Below, piece by piece: positions 49,370-57,508 of a stretch of 64,000 bases of DNA. Numbering within the stretch: position 1 is the stretch's first letter; every line of letters begins with the position of its first letter. Position numbers and translations under genes: made by a program. Source of the DNA: Planomonospora sp. ID82291 (GTDB lineage Bacteria > Actinomycetota > Actinomycetes > Streptosporangiales > Streptosporangiaceae). The DNA is taken from contig NZ_JABTEX010000001.1 in assembly GCF_015711645.1 (NCBI RefSeq), positions 1,612,001 to 1,676,000 on the forward strand. Direction: 5' to 3'. The notes under the pieces were generated by a model. That model was not told the DNA's origin. It was given only the letters and a program-made list of their open reading frames with translations, and did no database searches.

Positions 49370-50569
49370 TCAGTGGTCGCACTCCTGGGTGTCCACCCGG
49401 TTGAGCAGCCGGGAGCCGTCCTCGGCGTCCGGGGCGACCTCGCCTGCGGTCAGGACGTAGCCCGTCTCCTGCTGGTCGAGGGCGGCGGCGAAGACGACGC
49501 CGTAGACCCGGCCGTCGGGGGTGAGCAGCGGCCCGCCGGAGTTGCCCTGGCGGACCAGGCCGCGGATCGCGTAGACGTCGCGGAAGACGCTGTGGCGCTC
49601 GTAGATGTCGGTGCCCTTGGCCTTGTGCCGCACCCGGATGCGGGCCTCGTTGGGGGTGAAGCCCTGCCCGTGCGGGAAGCCCGCGATGATCGCGTCGTCG
49701 CCCGACTCGACCTCGCCGGAGTGGAAGCGCAGGATCGGCAGGTCGAGCCCGGGGACGTGCAGGACCGCGATGTCCCTGTCGGGGTTGTAGAGCACGACCC
49801 TGGCCGGCCGCGAGTCCCCGCGGTAGTCGGTGATCTGCAGGTCCTGGTCGACCCCGGCGACCACGTGGGCATTGGTCATGATCTTGTTCTGGGCGTAGAC
49901 GAACCCGGTGCCCTCGATGTGCTTGCGGCAGCTCGAGGCGACGCCCTGGACCTTGACGATGCTCCTGCGGGCCCGTTCCAGCCGCGGGTTGCCCTTCAGC
50001 ACGCCCTGGTCGGGCGGCGCCACCTCGACGGAGAGGCCGCCCCCGATGCCGTCGAACACCTTGGGGAAGCCCGACTTGTCGATGAAATCCTTGATCGGGT
50101 TCTGGATGTCCTTGGCCGCCTGAGGCATCGCGTCGTCGACGGTGCCCAGCAGCAGCGACTTGTGCACCTGCTCGCTGATCAGCGTGAACTGGGACGAGGC
50201 GACCAGGCTGCCGATGAACCAGGTGCCGATCAGCACCGCCAGCGCGCTGGCGAACGTGCCGCCGACCGCGTCGACCACCTTGGCGGGCTCCCAGGTGACG
50301 TGGCTGCGGATCACCGCGCCGATCGTCGACGACGCGAACTGGCCGATGATGGCCGTGAGGAAGACGATCACGATGGCGAGCATCGCCTGCTCGGTGTCGC
50401 CGTCGACCACGGCGCCGGCGATCGGCGGAGCGATGAAGACGCCGAGCAGCAGCCCGCCGACGAACCCCACGAAGCTCATGGCCCCGATGATGAACCCCTG
50501 CCGGTATCCCGACACCGCGAAGGCCACCATCAGGGCGATCAGGACAAGGTCGAGGAGATCGCCGTTCAC
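49370..50569 (-). CDS. marP: MarP-like membrane serine protease (CvpA + trypsin domains)
   Basis: A 399-residue protein. Four N-terminal membrane helices of the CvpA/colicin-V type (about 1-140) precede a periplasmic trypsin-like domain (about 205-390) with catalytic His in TNAHVVAG, Asp in NPDRDIAVLHV and Ser in RQGNSGGPL. In M. tuberculosis MarP protects against acid and oxidative stress. GTG 50569 gives a start (NGDLLDLVLIALM) like other members. GTG 50590 is the alternative. Confidence 0.93.
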   Translation of the reverse strand: MNGDLLDLVLIALMVAFAVSGYRQGFIIGAMSFVGFVGGLLLGVFIAPPIAGAVVDGDTEQAMLAIVIVFLTAIIGQFASSTIGAVIRSHVTWEPAKVVDAVGGTFASALAVLIGTWFIGSLVASSQFTLISEQVHKSLLLGTVDDAMPQAAKDIQNPIKDFIDKSGFPKVFDGIGGGLSVEVAPPDQGVLKGNPRLERARRSIVKVQGVASSCRKHIEGTGFVYAQNKIMTNAHVVAGVDQDLQITDYRGDSRPARVVLYNPDRDIAVLHVPGLDLPILRFHSGEVESGDDAIIAGFPHGQGFTPNEARIRVRHKAKGTDIYERHSVFRDVYAIRGLVRQGNSGGPLLTPDGRVYGVVFAAALDQQETGYVLTAGEVAPDAEDGSRLLNRVDTQECDH

Positions 50570-50642
50570 CCCTTTACGGTATCCAGCCACCGCCCCGCGC
50601 GCGTAGCCCTTCTCCGAGCTCCGTTGTGGCTATCGTTGCACT

Positions 50643-51161
50643 ATGGCAACGATCGGGGGGCCGGTGTCCGTCGCATCACTGATCGAGACGGCGCTGGGAG
50701 ATCCGGACCATGACGGTGCGATCCGCTGGCAGGCGATCACCCAGCTCCAGGAACGGGGCGATCTGGAGACCTTCACCGCGGCCCGGCGGCTGTGCGGGGG
50801 CGCCACCACCGCCGAGCGCATGCTCGGCGTCGACATCCTGGGACGGCTCGGCTTCACCGACCGGAGCCTGCCGGTCCTGCGCTTCCTCGCCGCCGGCGAG
50901 GACGACCCGATGGTGCTCTACTCGGTGCTGATCGCCTTCGGGCACCTGCGCGACCGCCGCGCGCTGCCCTCGGTGATCGAGCTGGCCGGGCATCCCGACG
51001 CCGGCGTCCGGTACGGCGCGGCCTACGCCCTGCCGAACATCGTGGGCAGCCCGCCCGACCCCGCCGGCCTGTCCGCGCTGCGCCGCCTGGCCCACGACTC
51101 CGACGAGGACGTGGCCGACTGGGCCTGCCTGGGGATGTCCCTGGTGAGCGGCGACGCGTAG
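50643..51161 (+). CDS. HEAT-repeat protein
   Basis: A 172-residue all-helical HEAT/PBS-lyase-like repeat protein (AIRWQAITQLQERGD, ERMLGVDILGRLG, MVLYSVLIAFGHLRDRRALP, GVRYGAAYALPNIVG). Probably a protein-binding scaffold. ATG 50643 has TATCGT at 50631-50636 and no ribosome site, so a leaderless transcript is likely. Divergent from marP. Confidence 0.9.
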   Translation: MATIGGPVSVASLIETALGDPDHDGAIRWQAITQLQERGDLETFTAARRLCGGATTAERMLGVDILGRLGFTDRSLPVLRFLAAGEDDPMVLYSVLIAFGHLRDRRALPSVIELAGHPDAGVRYGAAYALPNIVGSPPDPAGLSALRRLAHDSDEDVADWACLGMSLVSGDA

Positions 51162-51229
51162 GCGCCCCGCCACCGGCGCCCGGACGGCGCCCCGCAGACC
51201 CCACCCCGCGGACGGCGCCTTGAAGGCGG

Positions 51230-51307
51230 CGCCACCGGAGGGCACCACCGGAGGGCACCACCGGAGGGCGCCACCGGAGGGCACCGCCGGACGGCGCCAC
51301 CGGGCCC
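51230..51307. repeat. 13-bp tandem repeat, six copies
   Basis: Six 13-bp units of the form CRCCACCGGAGGG run up to 8 bp before the stop of the leftward NUDIX gene, between convergent genes. Confidence 0.92.
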
Positions 51308-51315
51308 CGGAGGCC

Positions 51316-51960
51316 TCACCCCCGGGAGGCGAGGTCCAGGACCTCGGGGGGCACGTCCTCGATGCGTGAGCGGTCCCACGGGCGCTCGAAGCCCGAGACG
51401 GAGAGCACCCCGTCGAGCACGCCCGCGGTGAACCCCCAGACCAGCAGCCCCCGCACCCGGAACGCCGGGCCGGCGTACCCGCTCGGATGGCTCAGGACCA
51501 GCCGGTTGGCCGGGTCGACCAGCTCGGCGACCGGCACCCGCTCCACCGTCTCCACCTCGTCGGGCGAGGCCGCGTGCACGGCGCTGGGCGTGTGCCACCA
51601 GCCGATCACCGGGGTCACCCGGTTGTCGCTGCGCCAGATGTACAGCTCGGGCATGGTCCCGACCACGTGCACGCCCGCCGGGTCCAGACCGGTCTCCTCC
51701 TCGGCCTCGCGCAGCGCGGCGGCGACCGGGCCGCCGTCCTCGGGGTCGACGCCGCCGCCGGGGAAGGCCGGCTGCCCCGCGTGCCGCCGCCCGCGCGAGC
51801 TGCGCTGGATCAGCAGCACGTCGGGACCGAGCGGCCCCTCGCCGAACAGCAGCAGCACCGCGGCCGGGCGCCCTCCCGACCCGGGCGGGCGCAACGCCGG
51901 CGGCACCGGCCTCTTTGCGGCCCGCTCCGCAAGCGTCACCAACCACTCGGGCACTTCCAC
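51316..51960 (-). CDS. NUDIX hydrolase, CoA pyrophosphatase-like
   Basis: A 214-residue NUDIX protein. The Nudix box is GGGVDPEDGGPVAAALREAE-ETGL (E-E-T-G-L end). It is preceded by HAGQPAFPGG, the extended motif of NudL/NUDT7-type coenzyme A diphosphatases. GTG 51960 was chosen because GGAGGT is 6 bp upstream. Upstream of it on the same strand is nth. Confidence 0.92.
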   Translation of the reverse strand: MEVPEWLVTLAERAAKRPVPPALRPPGSGGRPAAVLLLFGEGPLGPDVLLIQRSSRGRRHAGQPAFPGGGVDPEDGGPVAAALREAEEETGLDPAGVHVVGTMPELYIWRSDNRVTPVIGWWHTPSAVHAASPDEVETVERVPVAELVDPANRLVLSHPSGYAGPAFRVRGLLVWGFTAGVLDGVLSVSGFERPWDRSRIEDVPPEVLDLASRG

Positions 51961-52047
51961 CGCCACACCTCCGGTCTTCTGCAACACCTCGCCCCCGCCC
52001 GCGCTTCCCCGCCGCCGGCCCGGCGTTCCCGGCCCGCGGCGGGGCCG

Positions 52048-52767
52048 CTACGAAGAGGGACCGGGACGCACCAGTTTCGCGGCCTGCACGGGGTCCGTGG
52101 GGCCGGTGCCGTACGAGGGGCACAGGGCGGTCAGCGGGCACGCGCCGCAGGCGGGCCTGCGGGCGTGGCAGACGCGGCGGCCGTGCCAGATCAGGCGGTG
52201 GGAGGCCATCGTCCAGTCGCGCTTCGGGAGGAGCCCCGCGACGACGTGCTCGATCTTGACCGGGTCGGTCTCCGCGGTCCAGCCGAACCGGTGGACGAGC
52301 CGCTGGAAGTGGGTGTCGACGGTCAGACCCGGCACCCCGAAGGCGTTGCCCAGGACCACGTTGGCGGTCTTGCGCCCGACGCCGGGCAGGGCGACCAGGT
52401 CCTTGAGCCTGCCGGGGACCTCGCCGCCGTGCCGTTCGCACAGGACCTGGGCCATGCCGATGATGCTCGCGGTCTTGGCCCGGAAGAACCCGGTGGAGCG
52501 GATGATCTCCTCAAGCTCGGCCCGGTCCGCTCCGGCGTAGTCCTCAGCCGTTCGATACCTGGCGAAAAGCGTGGGAGTGACGAGGTTGACTCTTTTGTCG
52601 GTGCACTGGGCGGAGAGGATCGTCGCGACCAGCAGCTCCAGCGGACCGGTGAAGTCGAGCTCGCAGTGGGCGTCGGGGTAGGTCTCCGCCAGGATCCGGT
52701 CCGTTCGCCGGGCGCGGCGGACCAGCGCGAGCCGGGACTCGACCGCCGGGGGGTCTTCGCGAGGCAC
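52048..52767 (-). CDS. nth: Endonuclease III
   Basis: A 239-residue base-excision repair glycosylase/AP lyase for oxidised pyrimidines. HhH motif [14 protein letters not shown] with catalytic Lys, catalytic Asp in VDTHFQR, and C-terminal [4Fe-4S] ligands with spacing C-x6-C-x2-C-x5-C in [20 protein letters not shown] start at 52767 without a ribosome site. Divergent from crp, the same order as in Streptomyces. Confidence 0.97.
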   Translation of the reverse strand: MPREDPPAVESRLALVRRARRTDRILAETYPDAHCELDFTGPLELLVATILSAQCTDKRVNLVTPTLFARYRTAEDYAGADRAELEEIIRSTGFFRAKTASIIGMAQVLCERHGGEVPGRLKDLVALPGVGRKTANVVLGNAFGVPGLTVDTHFQRLVHRFGWTAETDPVKIEHVVAGLLPKRDWTMASHRLIWHGRRVCHARRPACGACPLTALCPSYGTGPTDPVQAAKLVRPGPSS

Positions 52768-52807
52768 CCCGACAGCTTATGCGTCCGGGTCCCCGCCGAG
52801 GCTCGCG

Positions 52808-52821
52808 GTGCGATGAGTCAC
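52808..52821. promoter_or_regulatory. Candidate Crp site in the nth/crp intergenic region
   Basis: GTG-N8-CAC, with a full TCACA right half and weak left half, lies about 190 bp upstream of crp. Could be autoregulatory. Weak evidence. Confidence 0.25.
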
Positions 52822-53011
52822 AATGGCTGTTGCGGACGCCGGGGCCCGGTCACGGGACGCCCGCGCCGACGACACCACATCAGCACCACATCAGCGCAGA
52901 GCCAGAGGACGACGTGAGGACACCAGGACGCGGGACGGACCGTCCGCCGGCGGCGTCACGCGGGCGCGGCGAGCGCGGGGACGAAGCGTGAAACCTCAAC
53001 AAGGAGGCACC

Positions 53012-53692
53012 GTGAACACCGACGACGTGCTGGGCAGGGCCCCCCTGTTCTCCGCGCTCGACCGCGAGGGCGCCGCCGCCCTGCGCACCAGCGTCTCGGA
53101 GGTCCGGCTGTCCAAGGGCCAGACCCTCTTCAACGAGAACGAGACGGGTGACCGGCTCTACGTCGTCCTCGAAGGCAAGATCAAGCTGTCCAGGACCGCT
53201 CCCGACGGCCGGGAGAACCTGCTCAGCGTGCTCGGCCCGGGGGAGATGTTCGGCGAGCTGTCGCTGTTCGACCCCCGCCCGCGTACGGCCTCCGCCATCG
53301 CGCTGACCGACGTCCGCCTGGCCGGACTCGGCCACGACGACCTGCGCCCCTGGCTGACCGGCCGTCCCGAGGTCGCCCTGCACCTGCTGCGCGCCCTGGC
53401 CCAGCGGCTGCGCCGGACCAACGACGTCCTGGCCGACCTGGTCTTCACGGACGTGCCCGGCCGGGTCGCCAAGGCCCTGCTCGACCTCGCCGACCGCTTC
53501 GGCCAGAAGGTCGACGACGGGGTCCGGGTCCACCACGACCTCACCCAGGAGGAGCTGGCCCAGCTGGTCGGCGCCTCACGGGAGACGGTGAACAAGGCCC
53601 TGGCCGACTTCGCCCAGCGCGGCTGGCTGCGCATCGAGGCCAAGGCCGTGGTCATCATGGACATCGAGCGGCTGCACAACCGCTCGCGTTAG
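53012..53692 (+). CDS. crp: Crp/Fnr-family regulator (Crp)
   Basis: A 226-residue cyclic-nucleotide-type regulator. The cNMP-binding beta roll is at residues 10-130 (with GEMFGELSLFDPRPRTASA, close to the cAMP-binding FGE...RTA motif). A dimer helix and winged HTH follow (LTQEELAQLVGASRETVNKA). In Streptomyces Crp governs germination and secondary metabolism. GTG 53012 follows a perfect AAGGAGG at 53001-53007. Confidence 0.95.
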   Translation: MNTDDVLGRAPLFSALDREGAAALRTSVSEVRLSKGQTLFNENETGDRLYVVLEGKIKLSRTAPDGRENLLSVLGPGEMFGELSLFDPRPRTASAIALTDVRLAGLGHDDLRPWLTGRPEVALHLLRALAQRLRRTNDVLADLVFTDVPGRVAKALLDLADRFGQKVDDGVRVHHDLTQEELAQLVGASRETVNKALADFAQRGWLRIEAKAVVIMDIERLHNRSR

Positions 53693-53712
53693 CCGCGCGC
53701 CGGGCGGCGCGG

Positions 53713-54504
53713 TCAGGCCCCGCCGAGATAGTCCAGCTGGGCCCGGACCGACATCTCGGCCGCGGGCCAGAGCGAGCGGTCCACGTCCGCGTAGACGATC
53801 GCGACGATCTCCGCGGGCGTGGCCGCGCCGCTCTCCCGCGCGGCCCGGATCTGGTCCAGGCGCCGCCTGCGGTGCGCGACGTAGCCGTCCAGCGCGGCGA
53901 TCGGGTCCGGCAGCACCGGCCCGTGCCCGGGGAGCAGCGCCTCGGCCCCGACCTGCTCGGCGGTGGCGCGGAGCCGGTCCAGCGAGCGGAGGTAGTCGGC
54001 CAGGTCGCCGTCGGGGGCGATCACGGTCGTCCCCCGGCCCAGCACGGTGTCCCCGGTCAGCACCGCCCGGTCCGCCGGCAGCCAGAAGCAGAGCGAGTCC
54101 GCGGAGTGGCCGGGCGTGCCCAGCACGCGCAGCTCCAGGTCGCCCAGACCGATCACGTCGCCGTCCTCGAGCCCCTCGTCGCCCAGCCGGTGCCGCGGGT
54201 CCAGCGCTCGCACCGGGGCGCCCGTCAGCCCGGCGAGGCCGCGCGCGCCGCCGCTGTGGTCGTGGTGACCGTGGGTGAGCAGGATCGCGGCCACCCTGCG
54301 GTCCCGCAGGTGCGCCGCCACCCGGGTGAGATGCGCCTCGTCGTCCGGTCCCGGATCGACGACCAGCACCTCCTCGCCCCGGCCGATCACCCAGGTGTTG
54401 GTGCCGTCCAGGGTCATGGGGGACGGGTTGGGGGCCAGCAGGTTGACCGCGTGCTCCGTACCGGCCCCGTCGGGCCCCTCCAGCGGTATCCGCAGGCCGC
54501 TCAT
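53713..54504 (-). CDS. MBL-fold hydrolase (LACTB2-like)
   Basis: A 263-residue metallo-beta-lactamase-fold protein. Zinc motif THGHHDHSGGA, later ligands in LGTPGHSADS, TGDTVLG and LLPGHGPV. The C-terminal helical domain (HRRRRLDQIRAA) is that of LACTB2-type hydrolases, some of which cut RNA. Start ATG 54504 has GGAGGAG upstream. Substrate unknown. Confidence 0.93.
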   Translation of the reverse strand: MSGLRIPLEGPDGAGTEHAVNLLAPNPSPMTLDGTNTWVIGRGEEVLVVDPGPDDEAHLTRVAAHLRDRRVAAILLTHGHHDHSGGARGLAGLTGAPVRALDPRHRLGDEGLEDGDVIGLGDLELRVLGTPGHSADSLCFWLPADRAVLTGDTVLGRGTTVIAPDGDLADYLRSLDRLRATAEQVGAEALLPGHGPVLPDPIAALDGYVAHRRRRLDQIRAARESGAATPAEIVAIVYADVDRSLWPAAEMSVRAQLDYLGGA

Positions 54505-54518
54505 GCGATCTCCTCCGA

Positions 54519-54620
54519 CCGCCCGACGCCCGCACGACCCGACGCCCGGCACCTCCCGGCTCGTCCGCGCCGCCCGACGCCCGCACGACCCGACGCCCGG
54601 CACCCCCCGGCTCGTCCGCG
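54519..54620. repeat. 51-bp tandem duplication
   Basis: Copies at 54519-54569 and 54570-54620 differ at one base. They fill nearly the whole gap between the second NUDIX gene and the MBL gene. Confidence 0.9.
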
Positions 54621-54628
54621 CCGCCCGC

Positions 54629-55456
54629 TCACGCCGGGCCGAACCGGTAGTCGTCGTCGAGCACGAGGCGCACCTCGCCGCCCACCTCCACGACCCGCGG
54701 CATCACGGTGACGATCTCCCGCTCGACCGCGAGCACGTCGGCGACCTTCTCGTAGGCGGCCAGCTCGCTCAGCGTGCGGCGGGTGGGCGGCATCAGGAAG
54801 ATCTCCCCCCTGTCCGCCTGTCCGATCGCCTCGCCGGGCCGTACCCAGGCGACCTGGTCGGCCTCGCCGCCGACGTCGCGGGTGCGCTGGCCGGGCGGGA
54901 GCGCGGCGACGAAGAACCGGGTGTCGTAGCGCCGGCTCTCGATCTCCGGCGTGATCCAGTGCGCCCAGGGACGGAGCAGGTCGGCGCGGAGGACCAGGCC
55001 GCGGCGGCCGAGGACGTCGGCGAGGGACAGGGTCCGGCCGATCAGCGCGAGCCGGTCGGCCTCCCAGTCGTCTCCCGTGGTGTCGTCCACGACGGAGTGC
55101 GGCGAGGAGCCGGCCAGCAGCACGCCCGACTCCTCGAAGGTCTCCCGGACCGCGGCGCAGACGAGGCCCCGCGCGGTCTTCTCGTCCGCGCGGAAGACCC
55201 GGCCCCACGCGGCGGGCGGGGGCCCGGCCCAGGCGACCGCCTGGTCGGCGTCGCGCGGGTCCACCGAGCCGCCGGGGAAGACGTAGGCCCCGGCGGCGAA
55301 GGCCATGCTCGCCTTGCGCCGGAGCAGGTAGACCTCGGGACCCTCGCGCAGGACGACCACGGTGGCGGCGTCCCGGGCCGGGACGGGATCGGCCCGCCCG
55401 GCCAGGATGTCGCGCGCGCGCTCACCGAGCTCCCCGGGAAGCGGAATCCCACCCAT
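54629..55456 (-). CDS. NUDIX hydrolase, NUDT19/RP2p-like
   Basis: A 275-residue NUDIX protein. FPGGSVDPRDADQ begins the box, an insertion follows, and AAVRETFEESGVLLA completes it. The split box with long insertion is characteristic of NUDT19/RP2p-like CoA hydrolases. ATG 55456 has AAAGG upstream. Same direction as the MBL gene. Confidence 0.9.
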   Translation of the reverse strand: MGGIPLPGELGERARDILAGRADPVPARDAATVVVLREGPEVYLLRRKASMAFAAGAYVFPGGSVDPRDADQAVAWAGPPPAAWGRVFRADEKTARGLVCAAVRETFEESGVLLAGSSPHSVVDDTTGDDWEADRLALIGRTLSLADVLGRRGLVLRADLLRPWAHWITPEIESRRYDTRFFVAALPPGQRTRDVGGEADQVAWVRPGEAIGQADRGEIFLMPPTRRTLSELAAYEKVADVLAVEREIVTVMPRVVEVGGEVRLVLDDDYRFGPA

Positions 55457-55510
55457 GACTGAACCTTTCGCCCGAACCAACCCGAACATCACTCGGTTTC
55501 CAGGTCCATC

Positions 55511-55528
55511 ATGTGGCACGGCTCACAT
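55511..55528. promoter_or_regulatory. Candidate Crp-binding palindrome upstream of NUDIX gene
   Basis: ATGTG-N8-CACAT, an 18-bp near-perfect dyad of Crp type, about 55 bp upstream of the NUDIX start codon and 1.8 kb from crp itself. Confidence 0.4.
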
Positions 55529-55538
55529 CCCGGGCAAT

Positions 55539-55633
55539 CGCCGCACCCTCCGGCGGTCGCCGCACCCTCCGGCGGTCGCCGTAGCCTCCGGCGGTCGCCG
55601 CACCCTCCGGCGGTCGCCGTAGCCTCCGGCGCT
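55539..55633. repeat. 19-bp tandem repeat, five copies
   Basis: Five 19-bp units CGCCGYASCCTCCGGCGGT, alternating two variants. Each unit can form a small GC hairpin. Lies between RidA and NUDIX genes beside the Crp-like site. Confidence 0.93.
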
Positions 55634-55701
55634 CACCGCCTCCCGGGCGGCCGCCCCTCTCCGGCCGCCTTCAGGCGTCAGCGGACCCCGGCCCTCGGCC
55701 G

Positions 55702-56160
55702 TCAGCGGACCTCGGCGATCAGCTCGACCTCGACCGGCGCGTCCAGCGGGAGGACGGCGACGCCGACCGCGCTGCGGGCGTGCACCCCGGCCTCGCCGAA
55801 GACCTCGCCCAGCAGCTCACTGGCGCCGTTGACCACCTGCGGCTGGCCGGTGAAGTCCGGAGCGCTGGCCACGAACCCGACGACCTTCACGATCCGGACC
55901 ACGTTCGACAGGCCGCCGGCCGCCGACGCGACCGCCGCCAGGGCGTTGAGCGCGCAGATCCGGGCCATCTCCCGGCCCTCCTCCGCGCTCACCTCGGCGC
56001 CGACCTTGCCGGTCGCCGCCAGCCTGCCGTCCACCATCGGGACCTGGCCCGAGGTGTAGACGTGGTCGCCCGACCGGACGGCCGGGACGTAGGCCGCCAG
56101 CGGCGGCACGACCTCGGGCAGCTTCAGCCCGAGCGCGGCCAGCTTCTCCTCGGGGGACAC
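55702..56160 (-). CDS. RidA-family protein
   Basis: A 152-residue YjgF/YER057c/RidA protein (VRSGDHVYTSGQVPMVDGRL, NALAAVASAAGGLSNVVRIV, ARSAVGVAVLPLDAPVEVEL). The Arg of the enamine/imine deaminase site is not in its usual R-C/S-x-V form: ARSAVGV has it. Subfamilies act on reactive enamines. GTG 56160 has AAGGAG upstream. Confidence 0.92.
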   Translation of the reverse strand: MSPEEKLAALGLKLPEVVPPLAAYVPAVRSGDHVYTSGQVPMVDGRLAATGKVGAEVSAEEGREMARICALNALAAVASAAGGLSNVVRIVKVVGFVASAPDFTGQPQVVNGASELLGEVFGEAGVHARSAVGVAVLPLDAPVEVELIAEVR

Positions 56161-56165
56161 CGCGC

Positions 56166-56321
56166 CTACTCCTTCGGGCGCTTGAGGTAGGCCACCAGCT
56201 GCTCGGGGTTCGGCCCCGGCACGACCTGGACGAGCTCCCAGCCGTCCTGGCCCCAGTTGTCGAGAATCTGCTTGGTCGCGTGGACCAGCAGCGGAACAGT
56301 CGAGTACTCCCACTTCGTCAT
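56166..56321 (-). CDS. DUF4177 small protein
   Basis: A 51-residue protein (MTKWEYSTVPLLVHATKQIL, then DNWGQDGWELVQVVPGPN), typical of DUF4177. TAGGGT just upstream of ATG 56321 and the lack of a ribosome site suggest a leaderless transcript. It sits 5 bp before the RidA start and is conserved beside it in many actinobacteria by my recollection. Confidence 0.88.
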   Translation of the reverse strand: MTKWEYSTVPLLVHATKQILDNWGQDGWELVQVVPGPNPEQLVAYLKRPKE

Positions 56322-56493
56322 GCGAGACACCCTAGCGAGCCCGCCCCCGCCGGACGCCCCCGCCGGACGCCTCCGGCGCGGCCCGTACGGCCCGGTCACC
56401 GCGGAAGGGCAGGAAAGGGCAGGAAAGGGCGCGGAAGGGATGTGAATCGCATCCCAAACCGCGGTCCGCGCGAGTCCTCAAGTAACCGTTGGG

Positions 56494-56499
56494 TAGCCT
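56494..56499 (+). promoter_or_regulatory. -10 box TAGCCT of a leaderless transcript
   Basis: TAGCCT is 8 bp before the GTG of the first ArsA-like gene, a spacing that leaves no room for a ribosome site. Confidence 0.5.
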
Positions 56500-56506
56500 T
56501 CGAACT

Positions 56507-57508
56507 GTGAAAGCGCGCGACACCGACTGGGATGGGGTACGGCTTCACGTCGTCACCGGCAAGGGCGGCACCGGGAAGACCACGGTCGCCGCCGCGCTCG
56601 CCCTCGCGCTCGCCGCGGGCGGCCGGAAGGTTCTGCTGGTCGAGGTCGAGGGGCGCCAGGGCATCGCGCAGATCTTCGATCTGCCGCCGCTGCCGTACGA
56701 GGAGCGGAAGATCGCCGTCGCCCCGGGGGGCGGCGACGTGTACGCGCTGGCCATCGACCCCGAAGAGGCCATGCTCGACTACCTGGAGATGTTCTACGGC
56801 ATGCGCCGGGCGGGCCGGGCGCTGAGCAAGCTGGGCATCGTCGACTTCGCCACCACCATCGCCCCCGGCTTCCGCGACGTCCTCGTCACCGGCAAGACGA
56901 CCGAGGCCGTGCGGCGCAGGGACAAGAACGGCCGGCGGGTCTACGACGCGGTGGTGCTGGACGCCCCGCCGACCGGCCGGATCGTCCGCTTCCTGAACGT
57001 CACCAACGAGGTCGCGGGACTGGCCAGGATGGGCCCGATCAAGAACCACGCCGACCTGGTGAACGGCGTCGTCGCCTCGCCCGAGACCGCGGTGCACTTC
57101 GTCACCCTCCTGGAGGAGATGCCCGTCCAGGAGACCATCGACGGACTGGCCGAGCTGCGCGCGGCGGGCCTGCCGCCCGGCGGCGTCTTCACCAACATGG
57201 TCAGGAGCTCGCTGCTGCCCGCGGAGGCCGTCGAGGCGGCCTCCGCGGGCCGGTTCGACCCGGACGAGCTGGCGCTGGGCCTCAAGGCGGCCGGGCTGGC
57301 CGACGGGGCCGACGCCGCCGCCGTGGCCTCGGCCCTCGCCGAGGAGATCGTCGAGCACGCCCGCCGTACCGAGCTGGAGCGCCAGGAGCGGGCCTCGCTC
57401 GACGCCTCCGGCCGGCCCCGCTACGAGCTGCCGCTGCTGCCGGACGGCGTGGACCTCGCCGGGCTGTACGAGCTGGCCGAATCGATCCGCACCCAGGGAG
57501 CAGCATGA
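56507..57508 (+). CDS. ArsA/Get3-like ATPase, first of pair
   Basis: A 333-residue deviant-Walker ATPase: VVTGKGGTGKTTVAAALALA at the N-terminus (signature lysine in GKGGTGKT), and DAPPTGRIVRFL. The anion-pump/Get3 family, but without the metal-binding cysteines of arsenite pumps. Its stop overlaps the second ArsA gene as ATGA. This pair upstream of wblA is a fixed feature of actinobacterial chromosomes. Role unknown. Confidence 0.92.
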   Translation: MKARDTDWDGVRLHVVTGKGGTGKTTVAAALALALAAGGRKVLLVEVEGRQGIAQIFDLPPLPYEERKIAVAPGGGDVYALAIDPEEAMLDYLEMFYGMRRAGRALSKLGIVDFATTIAPGFRDVLVTGKTTEAVRRRDKNGRRVYDAVVLDAPPTGRIVRFLNVTNEVAGLARMGPIKNHADLVNGVVASPETAVHFVTLLEEMPVQETIDGLAELRAAGLPPGGVFTNMVRSSLLPAEAVEAASAGRFDPDELALGLKAAGLADGADAAAVASALAEEIVEHARRTELERQERASLDASGRPRYELPLLPDGVDLAGLYELAESIRTQGAA

